Part shown: positions 36,422 through 46,700 of the stretch, piece by piece
Numbering within the stretch: position 1 is the first letter of the stretch
Layout of the letters: each line of letters begins with the position of its first letter
Assembly (NCBI RefSeq): GCF_016863395.1
Contig: NZ_BOOU01000044.1
Span: 62,001-126,000, forward strand
DNA: 64,000 bases
Reading direction: 5' to 3'
Origin: Sphaerisporangium rufum
Lineage (GTDB): Bacteria; Actinomycetota; Actinomycetes; Streptosporangiales; Streptosporangiaceae
The notes under the pieces: generated by a model
The model's database searches: none
What the model saw: the letters and a program-made list of their open reading frames with translations, nothing else
Told to the model about the DNA's origin: nothing
Made by a program: the position numbers and the translations under genes

Positions 36422-37417
36422 CTATCGGATCTTGAGGGCCAGTTTCCCGACGTAGTGATCGTTCAGGGCGCGGTGCGCGTCTTCGACCCGCTCCATCGGG
36501 AAGGTTCGGGCGAGGTGGACCTCGAAGGGGCTCGCGTCGATGATCGCGTTCAGCCGATCGGTGGCGATGCGGCCTCGATCTCCGTCGTAGTAGGACACCG
36601 GTGCGCCCGGCGAGGTGACCGGTACCGGCAGGACACCGTTCGGCCAGGCGATCCGTCCCGAGTTCTTGATCGCGCGCAGAGACCGTTCGGCGGTCCGGCC
36701 TCCCGCGGTGACCAGGGCCGCGTCAAGCCCGCCTGGCGCGAACTCCGACGCCGCGGCCGGCACGTCGTCCTTGCGGCCGTCGATGGCGTGGTCGGCGCCC
36801 AGTCGTCGGGCGAGGGCGACACCGTCGTCGCCGGAGGCCACGGCCAGCACCCGGATGCCGCTGTGCCGCGCCAGCTGTACGGCCATGTGCCCGATGCCTC
36901 CGCTGGCTCCGAAGACCATGAGCGTCTGGTCCGGCCGTAGGTCGAGCAGATCGAGGCCGCTCAGTGCGGTCAGGGCGTCCCATGCCATCGCGCCGGCCTG
37001 TTCGGTCGGCACCCGGTCGGGTACGCGGGCCACGAACTCCGCCTCGACGACGCTGTAATCGGCGTAGAAGCCGCCGCGCGGTACCGGCATCGTCGCGGCG
37101 TAGACGCGCTCGCCCACCTCGAACCGGGTGACGTTGCGTCCGAGCGCGGCCACCGTGCCCGCGCCATCCCAGCCAAGGATGTAGGGGAAGGTCGACGCGC
37201 CATCGAAATAGCCGTCGAACTCCCCTGCCCGTTCGCCCGCGTCCCAGGACCCGACGCCTGCGAACTCCACCTGAATGAGGACGTCGTCGTCGCCGACCTG
37301 CGGGAGCGGTATCCGGCGTGCGGAGAGTTCGTCGATTCCGCCGAACCGGTCGATGACGATCGCGTTCATCTGCGGCGTCACGATCGTGCCGGTTGTGGGG
37401 GTGCCTGTGCCGTCCAT
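36422..37417 (-). CDS. NADP-dependent quinone-type oxidoreductase (MDR superfamily, zinc-free)
   Basis: ATG 37417 with GGAGG four bases upstream. 331 residues. GroES-like N-terminus (VLIQVEFAGVGSWDAGERAG, PYILGWDGAGTVAALG) then a Rossmann fold with GASGGIGHMAVQLARHSG. Zinc ligands of alcohol dehydrogenases are lacking, as in quinone reductases. Divergent from a MarR regulator, with two 17-base palindromes between them; expression is probably de-repressed by an electrophile or quinone. Confidence 0.9.
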   Translation of the reverse strand: MDGTGTPTTGTIVTPQMNAIVIDRFGGIDELSARRIPLPQVGDDDVLIQVEFAGVGSWDAGERAGEFDGYFDGASTFPYILGWDGAGTVAALGRNVTRFEVGERVYAATMPVPRGGFYADYSVVEAEFVARVPDRVPTEQAGAMAWDALTALSGLDLLDLRPDQTLMVFGASGGIGHMAVQLARHSGIRVLAVASGDDGVALARRLGADHAIDGRKDDVPAAASEFAPGGLDAALVTAGGRTAERSLRAIKNSGRIAWPNGVLPVPVTSPGAPVSYYDGDRGRIATDRLNAIIDASPFEVHLARTFPMERVEDAHRALNDHYVGKLALKIR

Positions 37418-37431
37418 CGGTCCTCCGTGTT

Positions 37432-37482
37432 ACTTGAGTGAATCAAGTGGTAGTGGACCATAATTATTTGAGTGAATCAAGT
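37432..37482. promoter_or_regulatory. Two MarR-type operators in the divergent promoter
   Basis: ACTTGA-GTGAA-TCAAGT at 37432-37448 is a perfect 6-base inverted repeat with a 5-base centre. ATTTGA-GTGAA-TCAAGT at 37466-37482 is the same with one change. Their centres are 34 bases apart, about three helical turns, on the same face. The second ends four bases before the MarR ATG at 37487, so the regulator probably represses both genes. Confidence 0.8.
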
Positions 37483-37486
37483 AATC

Positions 37487-37930
37487 ATGTGTTCTAAGCT
37501 GGGAGCCGTGGCACTGCCGAACGGACCCGTAGCCGCCTCCTCCGAGGCCGAGGCCGTCTTGTTCGACCTGGTCGACGTCTATGACCGCGCCTACCAGGCG
37601 GCCGCCGCCGAGCTGTCGCTCAGCTCGGCGCAGGCATGTGTGCTCGGGCGGCTCGATGAGCGACGCGGCATGGGCGCCCTGGCCGAGGAACTCGGCTGCG
37701 ATGCCTCGAACATCACCCAGATCGTCGCGCGCCTCGAAACGATCGGCCTGGTGACCCGCGAGCCGGATCCCCAGGACCGTCGCGCACGCCTGGTCGCGCG
37801 AACGTCTCGAGGAGACGAGATCAACGACCGGTTCGCGAACGCCTTCACCTTCGCCCGCACGGCGATCGGACGACTCTCACCCGACGAGCAGGATCAGTTG
37901 ACCGCGCTGCTGCGCAAAGCCCTGGGCTGA
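37487..37930 (+). CDS. MarR family regulator of the quinone oxidoreductase
   Basis: ATG 37487 (MCSKLGAVALPNG); GTG 37508 is an alternative with GGGAG just upstream. 147 residues, winged-helix MarR: LSLSSAQACVLGRLDERRGMGALAEELGCDASNITQIVARLETIGLVTREPDPQDRRARLVART. One Cys near the N-terminus would be lost with the later start, and one (GCDAS) lies in the DNA-reading region. Divergently transcribed from the oxidoreductase and flanked by matching operators. Confidence 0.9.
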   Translation: MCSKLGAVALPNGPVAASSEAEAVLFDLVDVYDRAYQAAAAELSLSSAQACVLGRLDERRGMGALAEELGCDASNITQIVARLETIGLVTREPDPQDRRARLVARTSRGDEINDRFANAFTFARTAIGRLSPDEQDQLTALLRKALG

Positions 37931-38047
37931 CACGCACCCACGATCCACCCGGCCAAGGTGCGACCCGCCCGCATCCAGCCGAGCATCCCGGCGCGCCGTC
38001 GCCTCGATCGACCATCGGCGCCTCCTCTCGCCACCTCGCCGGAGGCG

Positions 38048-39010
38048 TCAGGCAACGGGCGGGACCGGCGGGTAGCGGCCGGTGAGTTCGGCGCCGATCC
38101 GGGCGAGTTCGGCGCGGACCTGCGGCGGGTCGAGCACCTCGACGGCCGAGCCCCAGCCGGCCAGCTGGCGGGCGATGTCCAGCGGGGTGGGGGCGCCGAG
38201 GCGGACCCGGGCGCGGCCGCCCGGGCCCGGCCGGTCGTCGGGCCGGCAATGGCGGCCGAAGTGGTCGCGCAAGATCGGCACGTGCCGGGGGTCGATGAGC
38301 ACGGTGGCCCAGGTGGCGGCGCGGCGCTGCTCGACCTCGCCGACGACCTGCTGCCAGGTGCCGGGCAGGGTGAAGTCGTCGGGGCGTTCGGCGGGCAGGG
38401 CGGTCGGTTCGGCCGACAGGACACGGTCCAGCCGGAAGGTGCGCCGGCCGTGTTCGGTGCCGGCGACCAGGTACCAGACGCCGTCCTTGTCGACCAGGCC
38501 CCAGGGGTCGACGAGCCGTTCGGTGCGGGTGCGGTCGCGGGCGGCGTAGGCCAGGCGGACCTTGCGGCGGGCGACCACGGCGGCCTGCAGCGGCCCGGCG
38601 ATCGGCGGCCGGTCGCGGCCGGTCTCGCCCCAGCGGGCCGGGTCGACCAGCATGGCACCGGCGGCGGCCTGGGCGTCGGCGCGGAACGTCGCCGGCAGGG
38701 CGCGCACCAGCTTGCGCAGCGCGGCACGGACGTCGGCGGAGCCGGCGGCGGCCGGTCCGGCCAGCAGGAACAGCGCCTGCGCCTCGGTGGCGGTCAGGCC
38801 GCTGAGGTCGGTACGGGCGCCGCCGACCAGTGACCAGCCGCCGCCGCGGCCGGGCTGCGCGTAGACCGGCACGCCGGCGGCCGCCAGGGCTTCCAGGTCA
38901 CGGCGGGCGGTGGCCACCGAGACCTCCAGCTCGGCGGCCAACTCGGCGGCGGTGGCCCGGCCCCGGGACTGCATGAGCAGCAGGACGGCCACCAGCCGGT
39001 CGGCGCGCAT
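38048..39010 (-). CDS. HTH/WYL-domain transcriptional regulator
   Basis: ATG 39010 with GGGGGAGGGG upstream. 320 residues. DeoR-type HTH (RLVAVLLLMQSRGRATAAELAAELEVSVATARRDLEALAAAGVPVYAQPGRGGGW), WYL domain about 130-225 (VRLAYAARDRTRTERLVDPWGLVDKDGVWYLVAG) and a WCX-like C-terminus. Such proteins sense nucleotide-like ligands. It is divergent from the VOC/YdeI pair, which it may control. Confidence 0.92.
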   Translation of the reverse strand: MRADRLVAVLLLMQSRGRATAAELAAELEVSVATARRDLEALAAAGVPVYAQPGRGGGWSLVGGARTDLSGLTATEAQALFLLAGPAAAGSADVRAALRKLVRALPATFRADAQAAAGAMLVDPARWGETGRDRPPIAGPLQAAVVARRKVRLAYAARDRTRTERLVDPWGLVDKDGVWYLVAGTEHGRRTFRLDRVLSAEPTALPAERPDDFTLPGTWQQVVGEVEQRRAATWATVLIDPRHVPILRDHFGRHCRPDDRPGPGGRARVRLGAPTPLDIARQLAGWGSAVEVLDPPQVRAELARIGAELTGRYPPVPPVA

Positions 39011-39136
39011 CGCCCCTCCCCCTTCCGGGCGGTGGAAAACCCCGCGGAAAAGTGCTCAGAAGGTGAGCAGTTTACGGCGGAGCATGGGTGATGACCACCA
39101 AGAGGTGGCCGCGGAACAAGGAGAAGGAGACCGCCG

Positions 39137-39544
39137 ATGCTGCGCGGATTCGCCACGCTGAACTTCTGGGCCGACGATGTGGCGGCGGCCGGCACGTGGT
39201 ACGCCGACCTGCTGGGCGTCGAGCCGTACTTCGAGCGGCCCGGCCAGGGCCTGCCGCCCGCCTACCTGGAGTTCCGGCTGGGCGACCACCAGGCGGAGTT
39301 CGGGCTGATCGACCGCCGCTACGGCCCGCCCGGTGCCGCGCAGCCCGCGGGAGGAGCGGTGATGCACTGGCACGTCGACGACGTCAAGGCCGCGCTGGAC
39401 CGGCTACTGGAGCTGGGCGCCACCCCCTACCAGCCGCTCACCGAGCACGGCCCCGGGTTCGTCACCGCCTCGGTCATCGACCCGTTCGGCAACGTGCTCG
39501 GCGTCATGTACAACGAGCACTACCTGGAGATGCTGCAGCGATGA
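39137..39544 (+). CDS. VOC family (glyoxalase/bleomycin-resistance fold) protein
   Basis: ATG 39137 after AAGGAGAAGGAGACC. 135 residues with two beta-alpha-beta-beta-beta modules: FATLNFWADDVAAAGTWYADLLGVEPYF and MHWHVDDVKAALDRLLELGATPYQPLTEHGPGFVTASVIDPFGNVLGVMYN. Metal-ligand positions (His/Glu) are partly kept. Substrate unknown. Coupled to the next gene by ATGA. Confidence 0.9.
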   Translation: MLRGFATLNFWADDVAAAGTWYADLLGVEPYFERPGQGLPPAYLEFRLGDHQAEFGLIDRRYGPPGAAQPAGGAVMHWHVDDVKAALDRLLELGATPYQPLTEHGPGFVTASVIDPFGNVLGVMYNEHYLEMLQR

Positions 39545-40080
39545 TGCGGTTCACCGACGCGGCCCACTTCGAGGCATGGCTGGCCGGCCACCACGACACC
39601 GCCGGCGAGATCTGGCTGGCGATCGCCAGGCGGGGGGCGACCGCCGGGACGGTCACCATCGAGCAGGCGCTGGAGGTGGCGCTGTGCTACGGCTGGATCG
39701 ACAGCCATCGCAAGGCCGGCGACCAGGACACCTACCTGCAGCGGTACTCCCCCCGCCGCGCCGGAAGCCGGTGGTCGCGGGTCAACGTCGAACGCGCCGA
39801 GTCGCTGATCGCCGCGGGCCGGATGCGCCCGCCCGGCCTGGCGCAGATCGCCGCGGCGCGGGCCGACGGCCGCTGGGCGGCCGCCTACGCCGCGCAGCGG
39901 GACGCCCCCCTCCCACCCGACCTGGCCGCGGCGCTGGCCGCCGACCCGGTGGCGGCCACCCGCTTCCAGGCACTCGGCAAGACCGCCCGGTACCGGCTGG
40001 TCCTGCCGCTGCTGACCGCCCGGACGGCGCGGGGCCGCGCGGCGCGGCTGGACCGGGCGGTCGGCGAGCTGTCGCGGTGA
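39541..40080 (+). CDS. YdeI/OmpD-associated family protein
   Basis: ATG 39541 overlaps the VOC stop. 179 residues: FTDAAHFEAWLAGHHDTAGEIWLAIARRG, ALEVALCYGWIDSHRKAGDQDTYLQRYSPRRAGSRWSRVNVERAESLIAAGRM and the C-terminal helical repeat of the family. Function unknown in actinomycetes; it often stands next to VOC proteins. Confidence 0.88.
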   Translation: MMRFTDAAHFEAWLAGHHDTAGEIWLAIARRGATAGTVTIEQALEVALCYGWIDSHRKAGDQDTYLQRYSPRRAGSRWSRVNVERAESLIAAGRMRPPGLAQIAAARADGRWAAAYAAQRDAPLPPDLAAALAADPVAATRFQALGKTARYRLVLPLLTARTARGRAARLDRAVGELSR

Positions 40081-40113
40081 ACGTGCCCGTCCCCGCGCGG
40101 TAGGGCGCCGGGG

Positions 40114-41157
40114 TCACCGGGCCGGGTGCAGGGCGCGGGTGACGGCCCGGGAACGGGTGGCGTCGGTGAGGACCTCGACGGCGTCACTGACCTGGTCGAC
40201 GCTGCCGGCCGGGGACCGGGCGCCGGGGACCGGGCCGGCGGCGGCCAGCAGGGCGTCGGCGAACCGGTCGGCGCCGATCACCTGGAACGGCCGGTCGTGG
40301 AAGGGGCGAACCGCCGGGTCCAGCGGCTCGGTCAGGGCCAGGCGGTTGTGCAGGGCGGCCAGCCGCTCGTAGGCGCGGCACAGGTGACGTTCGCGGTCCC
40401 GCCAGGTGCGGCCGCCGAGCGCGCCGGCCAACGCCTCGCCGATCTCCGCCGAGCCCGGCAGCCGGGCGAAGGCGCTGCCCAGCCATTTGGTGTACGGCGG
40501 GTAGCGGCGGCGCATCAGCAGGCACAGCTTCATGACGTCCTCGGCGATGCGCGCGGTGACCAGCCGGGAACCGAGGTCGTCGCCGACCTCGCCGCACCGG
40601 CCGGGGAAGGCCTCCACCTGGCCGATGCGCCGCCACTGGCAGGCCAGCACGTACCGCCACAGCGGGACGGGGTACCAGCGCAGCGCGGCGCGGGCGGGAG
40701 CCAGCTCGCCCAAGCCGTCGTGGAAGACCTCGCCGCTGGTGAACTCGGCCAGGCGCTGCCAGGAGGCGCCGAGCCAGTCGGCGGTGGTGATCTGGCCGCG
40801 CGGGTCGAAGCCGAGATGGGCGCGGGCGAAGGACGCCAGATCGGTGACCTGGACGCCGTGGTGCAGGGGGTGGCGGTCGGAGCCGAAGGCGGTGGGGTAG
40901 CCGCCGAACCGGTCGGGCAGGTGCGCAGCGATCCGGTCGGCCAGCGGGCGGGCCGCGGCCGGGTCGGTGAAGATCAGGACGCGGGGGCCCCAGTCGTGGT
41001 CGGTGGAGCGTTCGGTATCGAAGGCCAGGACCTCCGACCCCGGGCCGATCAGCGCCGCGCCGTGCGGGACGGCGCCGGCCAGCGGGGCGACGACCTGGTG
41101 GTAGAAGGCGCGGGACAGCTCCCGGCCGGGGACGAACCCGGCAGCGAAATCGGACAT
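40114..41157 (-). CDS. DUF4037 nucleotidyltransferase-like protein
   Basis: ATG 41157 (MSDFAAGFVPG); a GTG one codon earlier is possible. 347 residues. Nucleotidyltransferase-like start with ALIGPGSEVLAFDTERSTDHDWGPRVLIF, then the DUF4037 region with WRYVLACQWRRIGQVEAFPGRCGEVGDDLGSRLVTARI. The acidic catalytic pair is plausible at D-D of TDHDW. Actual substrate unknown. Confidence 0.85.
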   Translation of the reverse strand: MSDFAAGFVPGRELSRAFYHQVVAPLAGAVPHGAALIGPGSEVLAFDTERSTDHDWGPRVLIFTDPAAARPLADRIAAHLPDRFGGYPTAFGSDRHPLHHGVQVTDLASFARAHLGFDPRGQITTADWLGASWQRLAEFTSGEVFHDGLGELAPARAALRWYPVPLWRYVLACQWRRIGQVEAFPGRCGEVGDDLGSRLVTARIAEDVMKLCLLMRRRYPPYTKWLGSAFARLPGSAEIGEALAGALGGRTWRDRERHLCRAYERLAALHNRLALTEPLDPAVRPFHDRPFQVIGADRFADALLAAAGPVPGARSPAGSVDQVSDAVEVLTDATRSRAVTRALHPAR

Positions 41158-41346
41158 CACTCGATAACTGTGCCTCCCCGGCCGCCGCCGTTCACCTGGT
41201 TTTCCACCCGGCCGCCTGTCGGGCCGCGGATGGGCGGGCACACCCGGCCCTCCGGGGCACACGCCGGGCGGCGCGGGTGTGACCGGCACGCCCCATGACC
41301 GGCAGTCCCGCGGAGCCGTCCGCCGCGGCCGCACCGGCCCGGGGTT

Positions 41347-42174
41347 TCAGTGGCCGCTCACCCGGGCGGCGGCGACGGTGACCGGGTGCAGGCCCAGCCG
41401 CGCGTACAGCGCGATGGCGGTGGCGTTCCACTGGTCGACCATCAGCGCGACGCGGCCGTGCTCGGCCCGCAGCGTCTCCACCAGGAACCGGCACACCGCC
41501 GTCCCGTGGCCGCGGCCACGATGCCCCGGCCGGGTGGCCACCCCGGCGATGAACCCGACCGGCGGCGCCGACCAGGCGTCCGCGCCGACCGCCAGCAGCC
41601 GCCGGTCGCCGTCGCGCACTCCCGACCAGCGCCGTACCCCGGGCAGGCCGGGCACCGCGTAGGAGCCGGGGTTGGCCTCCGCCAGCAGCGCCGCCACCGG
41701 TTCGGCGTCCCGCTCCCTGAGCCATCCCGCCGGGCGGTGCTCCCCCGCCGGAACCGGCCGCGCCGCCGGAAGCGGCGGCACCAGCGGGTCCGGGGCCGGG
41801 GCGGCCGCGGCGCGCGGTGCGGCGGGGATACCGGTCACGCCCCCAGGGCCGGCCGAGTCCATCCAGACGAACGCCGCGGAGAACTCCAGACCCGGGATCC
41901 GCGCGGCCAGCTCGCGCACCAGCGGCTCCACCGCCATCGGCCGGTAGGACGGCCCCACCTCGGCCAGCGCGTGCGCCACCAGCGGCACCGCCTCACCGGC
42001 CGGCCCGCACACCACCAGCCGGTCGCGGCGGGCCAGCGCCGGGCAGGCCACCGCGACCGCCTCACCGGAGGCGAACACCCGCACCCCGGCGGGCAGGCCC
42101 TGCATCGCCCACAACGGCAGCAGCCGGCCACCGGCCGCCGCCTGCCGCGCCGGCCCCGACAGCTCCCGGATCAC
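41347..42174 (-). CDS. GNAT family acetyltransferase
   Basis: GTG 42174 overlaps the purB stop (GTGA), so it is translated with purB. 275 residues. The N-terminal half (to about 120) is a degenerate GNAT-like region; the C-terminal half is a full GNAT domain with VGFIAGVATRPGHRGRGHGTAVCRFLVETL (acetyl-CoA loop) and NATAIALYARLGL. A Pro/Ala-rich linker (about 112-150) joins them. Substrate unknown. Confidence 0.85.
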   Translation of the reverse strand: MIRELSGPARQAAAGGRLLPLWAMQGLPAGVRVFASGEAVAVACPALARRDRLVVCGPAGEAVPLVAHALAEVGPSYRPMAVEPLVRELAARIPGLEFSAAFVWMDSAGPGGVTGIPAAPRAAAAPAPDPLVPPLPAARPVPAGEHRPAGWLRERDAEPVAALLAEANPGSYAVPGLPGVRRWSGVRDGDRRLLAVGADAWSAPPVGFIAGVATRPGHRGRGHGTAVCRFLVETLRAEHGRVALMVDQWNATAIALYARLGLHPVTVAAARVSGH

Positions 42175-43601
42175 AGAATGGCGCCCGGGCGGTAGGCCGC
42201 CGCCTCCGGGTGCCGCGCCACCACGGCCGCCACCTTGCCGGCCACGGCCGCCACCTGCGCGCCGGCCGCCCCGGTGAACGGTGCCGGATCGGCCAGCAGC
42301 GCCGCCAGCGCCGCCCGGTCCAGCGGGAAGCGCTCGTCGCCGGCCAACCGGTCCAGCAGCGGATTGGCCGAGCCGCTCTCCCGCATCGCCAGCGCCGACG
42401 CCACCGCGTGCTCCTTGATCAACTCATGGGCGGTCTCCCGGCCCACCCCGGCGCGCACCGCCGCCATCAGCATCTTGGTGGTCGCCAGGAACGGCAGGTA
42501 CCGCTCCAGCTCGGCGGCGATCACCGCGGGGAACGCGCCGAACTCTGCCAGCACCGTCAGCATGGTCTCGCACAGCCCGTCGAAGGCGAAGAACGCGTCC
42601 GGCAGCGCCACCCGGCGCACCACCGAGCACGACACATCGCCCTCGTTCCACTGGTCGCCGGCCAGCTCCCCCACCATGGAGGCGTACCCGCGCAGCACCA
42701 CCGCCAGGCCGTTGACCCGCTCGCAGGAGCGGGTGTTCATCTTGTGCGGCATCGCGCTGGACCCCACCTGGCCGGGCTGGAACCCCTCGGTGACCAGCTC
42801 GTGCCCGGCCATCAGCCGCACCGACCGGGCCAGGCTGGAGGGCGCCGCGGCCAGCTGCACCAGCGCCGTCACCGCCTCGAAGTCCAGCGACCGCGGATAC
42901 ACCTGCCCCACGCTGGTCAGCGTCGAGGAGAACCCAAGGTGCGCCGCGACCCGGCCTTCCAGCTCCGCCAGCCGGCCGTGGTCGGCGCCCAGCAGGTCCA
43001 GCATGTCCTGGGCGGTGCCCACCGGCCCCTTGATCCCGCGCAGCGGGTAGCGGGCCAGCAGTTCCTCCAGCCGGGCGAAGGCGACCAGCAGCTCGTCGGC
43101 CGCGGTGGCGAACCTCTTGCCCAGCGTGGTCGCCTGCGCGGCGACGTTGTGCGACCGGCCCGCCACCACCAGGTCCTGGTACCGCACCGCCTGCTCACCC
43201 AGCCGGGCCAGCAGCGCCACGCACCGGTCACGGGCCAGGGCCAGCGCGTCGCGGACCTGCATCTGCTCGACGTTCTCGGTCAGGTCACGCGAGGTCATCC
43301 CCTTGTGCACGTGCTCGTGCCCGGCCAGCGCGTTGAACTCCTCGATGCGGGCCTTGACGTCGTGGCGGGTCACCCGCTCCCGCGCGGCGATCGACGCCAG
43401 GTCGACCTTGTCCACCACGGCCTGGTAGTCGCCCACCACCCCGGCCGGCACCTCGACGCCCAGGTCGGCCTGCGCGCGCAGCACGGCCAGCCACAGCCGG
43501 CGCTCGGCGATCACCTTGTGCTCAGGAGACCACACCCGCGCCATCTGCGGCGAGGCGTAGCGGGCGGCCAGGACGTCGGGGATGTGCGGCTTGACGGTCA
43601 C
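42171..43601 (-). CDS. purB: Adenylosuccinate lyase
   Basis: GTG 43601; 476 residues, full length. Fumarase/aspartase superfamily: ARVWSPEHKVIAERRLWLAVLRAQADLG, HEHVHKGMTSRDLTENVEQ, the signature GSSAMPHKMNTRSCERVNG, and GDQWNEGDVSCSVVRR. It cleaves adenylosuccinate and SAICAR in purine synthesis. The acetyltransferase gene is coupled downstream, and the RND gene upstream is separated by a strong hairpin. Confidence 0.96.
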   Translation of the reverse strand: MTVKPHIPDVLAARYASPQMARVWSPEHKVIAERRLWLAVLRAQADLGVEVPAGVVGDYQAVVDKVDLASIAARERVTRHDVKARIEEFNALAGHEHVHKGMTSRDLTENVEQMQVRDALALARDRCVALLARLGEQAVRYQDLVVAGRSHNVAAQATTLGKRFATAADELLVAFARLEELLARYPLRGIKGPVGTAQDMLDLLGADHGRLAELEGRVAAHLGFSSTLTSVGQVYPRSLDFEAVTALVQLAAAPSSLARSVRLMAGHELVTEGFQPGQVGSSAMPHKMNTRSCERVNGLAVVLRGYASMVGELAGDQWNEGDVSCSVVRRVALPDAFFAFDGLCETMLTVLAEFGAFPAVIAAELERYLPFLATTKMLMAAVRAGVGRETAHELIKEHAVASALAMRESGSANPLLDRLAGDERFPLDRAALAALLADPAPFTGAAGAQVAAVAGKVAAVVARHPEAAAYRPGAIL

Positions 43602-43647
43602 GTCGGCCCAGTCTATGGCCCGCCGCCCGGCCCCCGCCCACCCGGGC

Positions 43648-43696
43648 CCGCTCGGCCCGCCCGCGCGAGGCGGCCGGACCGGGCGGGGCCGAGCGG
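43648..43696 (-). terminator. Long GC hairpin after the RND permease gene
   Basis: CCGCTCGGCCC pairs with GGGCCGAGCGG, an 11-base perfect stem, extended by GCCC/GGGC after a one-base bulge. It lies six bases after the RND stop and 47 before the purB start, so it should end RND transcription before purB. Confidence 0.65.
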
Positions 43697-43701
43697 CGGG
43701 C

Positions 43702-46700
43702 TCAGCGGGCGCCGAGGGCCTCGGCGTCGTACACCGTCGGCTCGGGGTCGGGGGTGCGGCGCGCCCGGCGGCGCGCCACCCGCCCCTTGATCCCCTCCAC
43801 GATCGAATACAGCGTCGGCACCAACACCAACGTCAGCAGCGTGGAAGACACCAGCCCGCCGATCACCACGATGGCCAGCGGCTGGGAGATGAACCCGCCC
43901 GACCCGGTGAGGCCCACCGCCATCGGGGTGAGCGCGCAGATCGTCGCGATCGCCGTCATCAGAATCGGCCGCAGCCGCCGCCGGCCGCCCTCGATCACCG
44001 CCTCCCGCACGCCCATCCCCTGCGCCCGGTACTGGTTGATCAAATCGATCAGCACGATCGCGTTGGTCACCACGATGCCGATCAGCATCAGCATGCCGAT
44101 CAGCGCCGGCACGCCCAGCGGCGTGTCGGTCACCCGCAGCAGCCCGATCGCGCCGGTCGCCGCGAACGGGATCGACACCAGCAGGATCAGCGGCTGGGCG
44201 AAGCTGCGGAACGTCGCCACCATGATCATGAAGACGATCGCGACCGCCGCCAGCATCGCCATGCCCAGCTGCGCGAACGCCTCCTCCTGGTCGGCGCTCA
44301 CCCCGCCGATCGTGTAACTCACCCCGGCCGGCAGCCCCAGCGTCCGCATCCGATCGGTGATCTTCGCGGTCACCGCGCCCAGATCCCCCGCATCCGCGGC
44401 CGCCGACACCGACGCCGTCCGATCCCCGTCCCGGCGGGTGATCTGCGTCGGCCCCTCCACCTGCCGCACCGACGCCACCTGCGACAGCTTCACCGTGCCC
44501 GTCGCCACCGGCAACCGCAGCCCGCGCACCGCCGCCACATCATCGGGCGCGTCCCCACCCGCGCGCAGCACGATGTCGCTCTCCCGGCCGTCCACGGTGA
44601 TCCGCCCGACCGGCGCGCCGCGGAACGCCTGCGCCACCGTCTGCCCGATCCCGGCCTCGGTCAGGCCGCGCGCCGCCGCCTTCTCCCGGTCCACCCGCAC
44701 CTCCAGGCGCGGCGCGCTCGCCTCCAGATTGGAGCTCACGTCCCGCAACCCCTCGATGCCGCGCAGCGCCGTGGTCACCGAATCCGCCGCCGTCTCCAGC
44801 GCCGAAAGGTCCGGCCCCTGCAAGATCACCTCGGCGCGGTCGGAGGCGAACCCCCCGCCCTGCTGCCCGCCGACGGTCACCTCGCCGACGTCCCGCAGCG
44901 CCGCCAGCCGCTGCCGCAGCCGCTCCTCCAGCGCCGGGGTCTCCACCCCCTCGGCCACCGTCACCGAGTACGACGCCCGGTCGGCCGCGCCGCCCACCCC
45001 GCCGGAGAACGTACCGCCCGACCCGACGTTCACCTGGTAGGAGGCGATGTCCTTGGTGCCCGACAGGACCTGCTCGACCTTCTTGGCCGCCGCGTCGGTG
45101 GCCGACAGGTCGGTACCCGGCGGCATCTTCTGGGTGATGGAGATCGTGTCGTTGCCCGAGGAGTCGATGAAGTTGGTCTTCAGCCCCGGCGCCAGCGCCA
45201 GCGTCCCCACGAAGATCACCAGGCCGGCCAGCAGCGTCACCAGCCGCCGCCTGGTCGCGAACCGCAGCACCGGCAGGTACGCGCGCTGCAACGGGCTGCG
45301 CAACTCCTTGGCCTCGGCCTGCCGGCGCACCTGCCGCGCCTCCTCCGGTGACAGCGCCGGCGACTTCAAGAACCAGTACGCCAGCACCGGGATCACCGTC
45401 AGCGACACCAGCAGCGACGCCAGCAACGCCACCGTCACGGTGATCGCGAACGGCGCGAACAGCTGCCCCACCATCCCGCCCACGAACGCGATCGGCAGGA
45501 ACACCGCCACCGTGGTCAGCGTCGAGGCCGTCACCGCGCCGCTCACCTCGCGCACCGCGGTCAGCACGGCCTGCCGCTTGCCCTCGCCGTAGCCGAGGTG
45601 ACGCTTGATGTTCTCCAGCACCACGATCGAGTCGTCCACCACCCGGCCGATCGCGATGGTCAGCGCGCCCAGCGTCAGCAGGTTCAGCGAGTAGTCGCCC
45701 AGCCACAGCGCCAGCAGCGCGATCACCACCGACAGCGGGATCGACACCGCGGTCACCAGCGTGGAACGCAGCGACAGCAGGAAGATCAGGATCACCAGGA
45801 CCGCGAACACCAGGCCCAGCAGCCCTTCGGTGGACAGGTCCTCGATCGACCGCTCCACGTACGGAGCCTGGTCGAACACCACGGTGATCTCCGCGGCGTC
45901 GCCCAGCGCCCGGGTCAGCCCGGCCAGCTCGTCCCGCACGTCGTGGGAGATCTGCACCGCGTTGCCGTCCGGGGTCATCGTGATCGACAGCCCCAGGCTG
46001 CTCGCCCCGTTGGTCCTGGTGATCGTCGTCGCCTCGGCCGGCTCGGCCTCGACCGTCGCCACATCGCCCAGCCGGACCGGCTTGGGCGCCGCCGCTGCCA
46101 CGGCATCGGCACCGGCGCCCGTGGCCCGGCCGGCCGCCTGGCCCTGCTGTGCCTGTGCCTGGGCCTGACCGGCGGGCCGGCCCTGCGCGGCGGCGCCGGA
46201 CGGCGCCTGCGGCGTCAGGTACAACCCGCGCAGATCCTCTACCGACGCCAGCCGCCGGCCCACCTGCACCGACAGCGATCGGCCGTCCTGCACCAGGCTG
46301 CCCGCCGGCACCGGCGTGCCGTTGGCCTGCAGCACCTGCGGGATCGTCGCCGGCGACACCCCGGCCAGCAGCATCTTGCCAAGATCCGGCGTGATCACGA
46401 CCCGCTGCTCGCGGGCCCCGGTCACCGACACCTCCCGCACCCCGGTCACACCCTGCAGCGTCGGCACCGCCACCCGCTCCAGCCGGTCCAGCATCCCCCG
46501 CTGGTCCCCGTCGTCACCGACCGCCAGCACCATCACCGGGATATCGTCGGTGTTGCCCGCCACCACCGTCGGCTCCACCCCGGCCGGCAGCCGCTGCCCG
46601 AGCCGGGCCACCGCCTGCTGCAGCCGGCCCACCGCCGCCTCCACGTCGGTGCCGTACTCGAAGGACACCTGCACCTGCGCCAGGCCCTCCTGCGAGGTCG

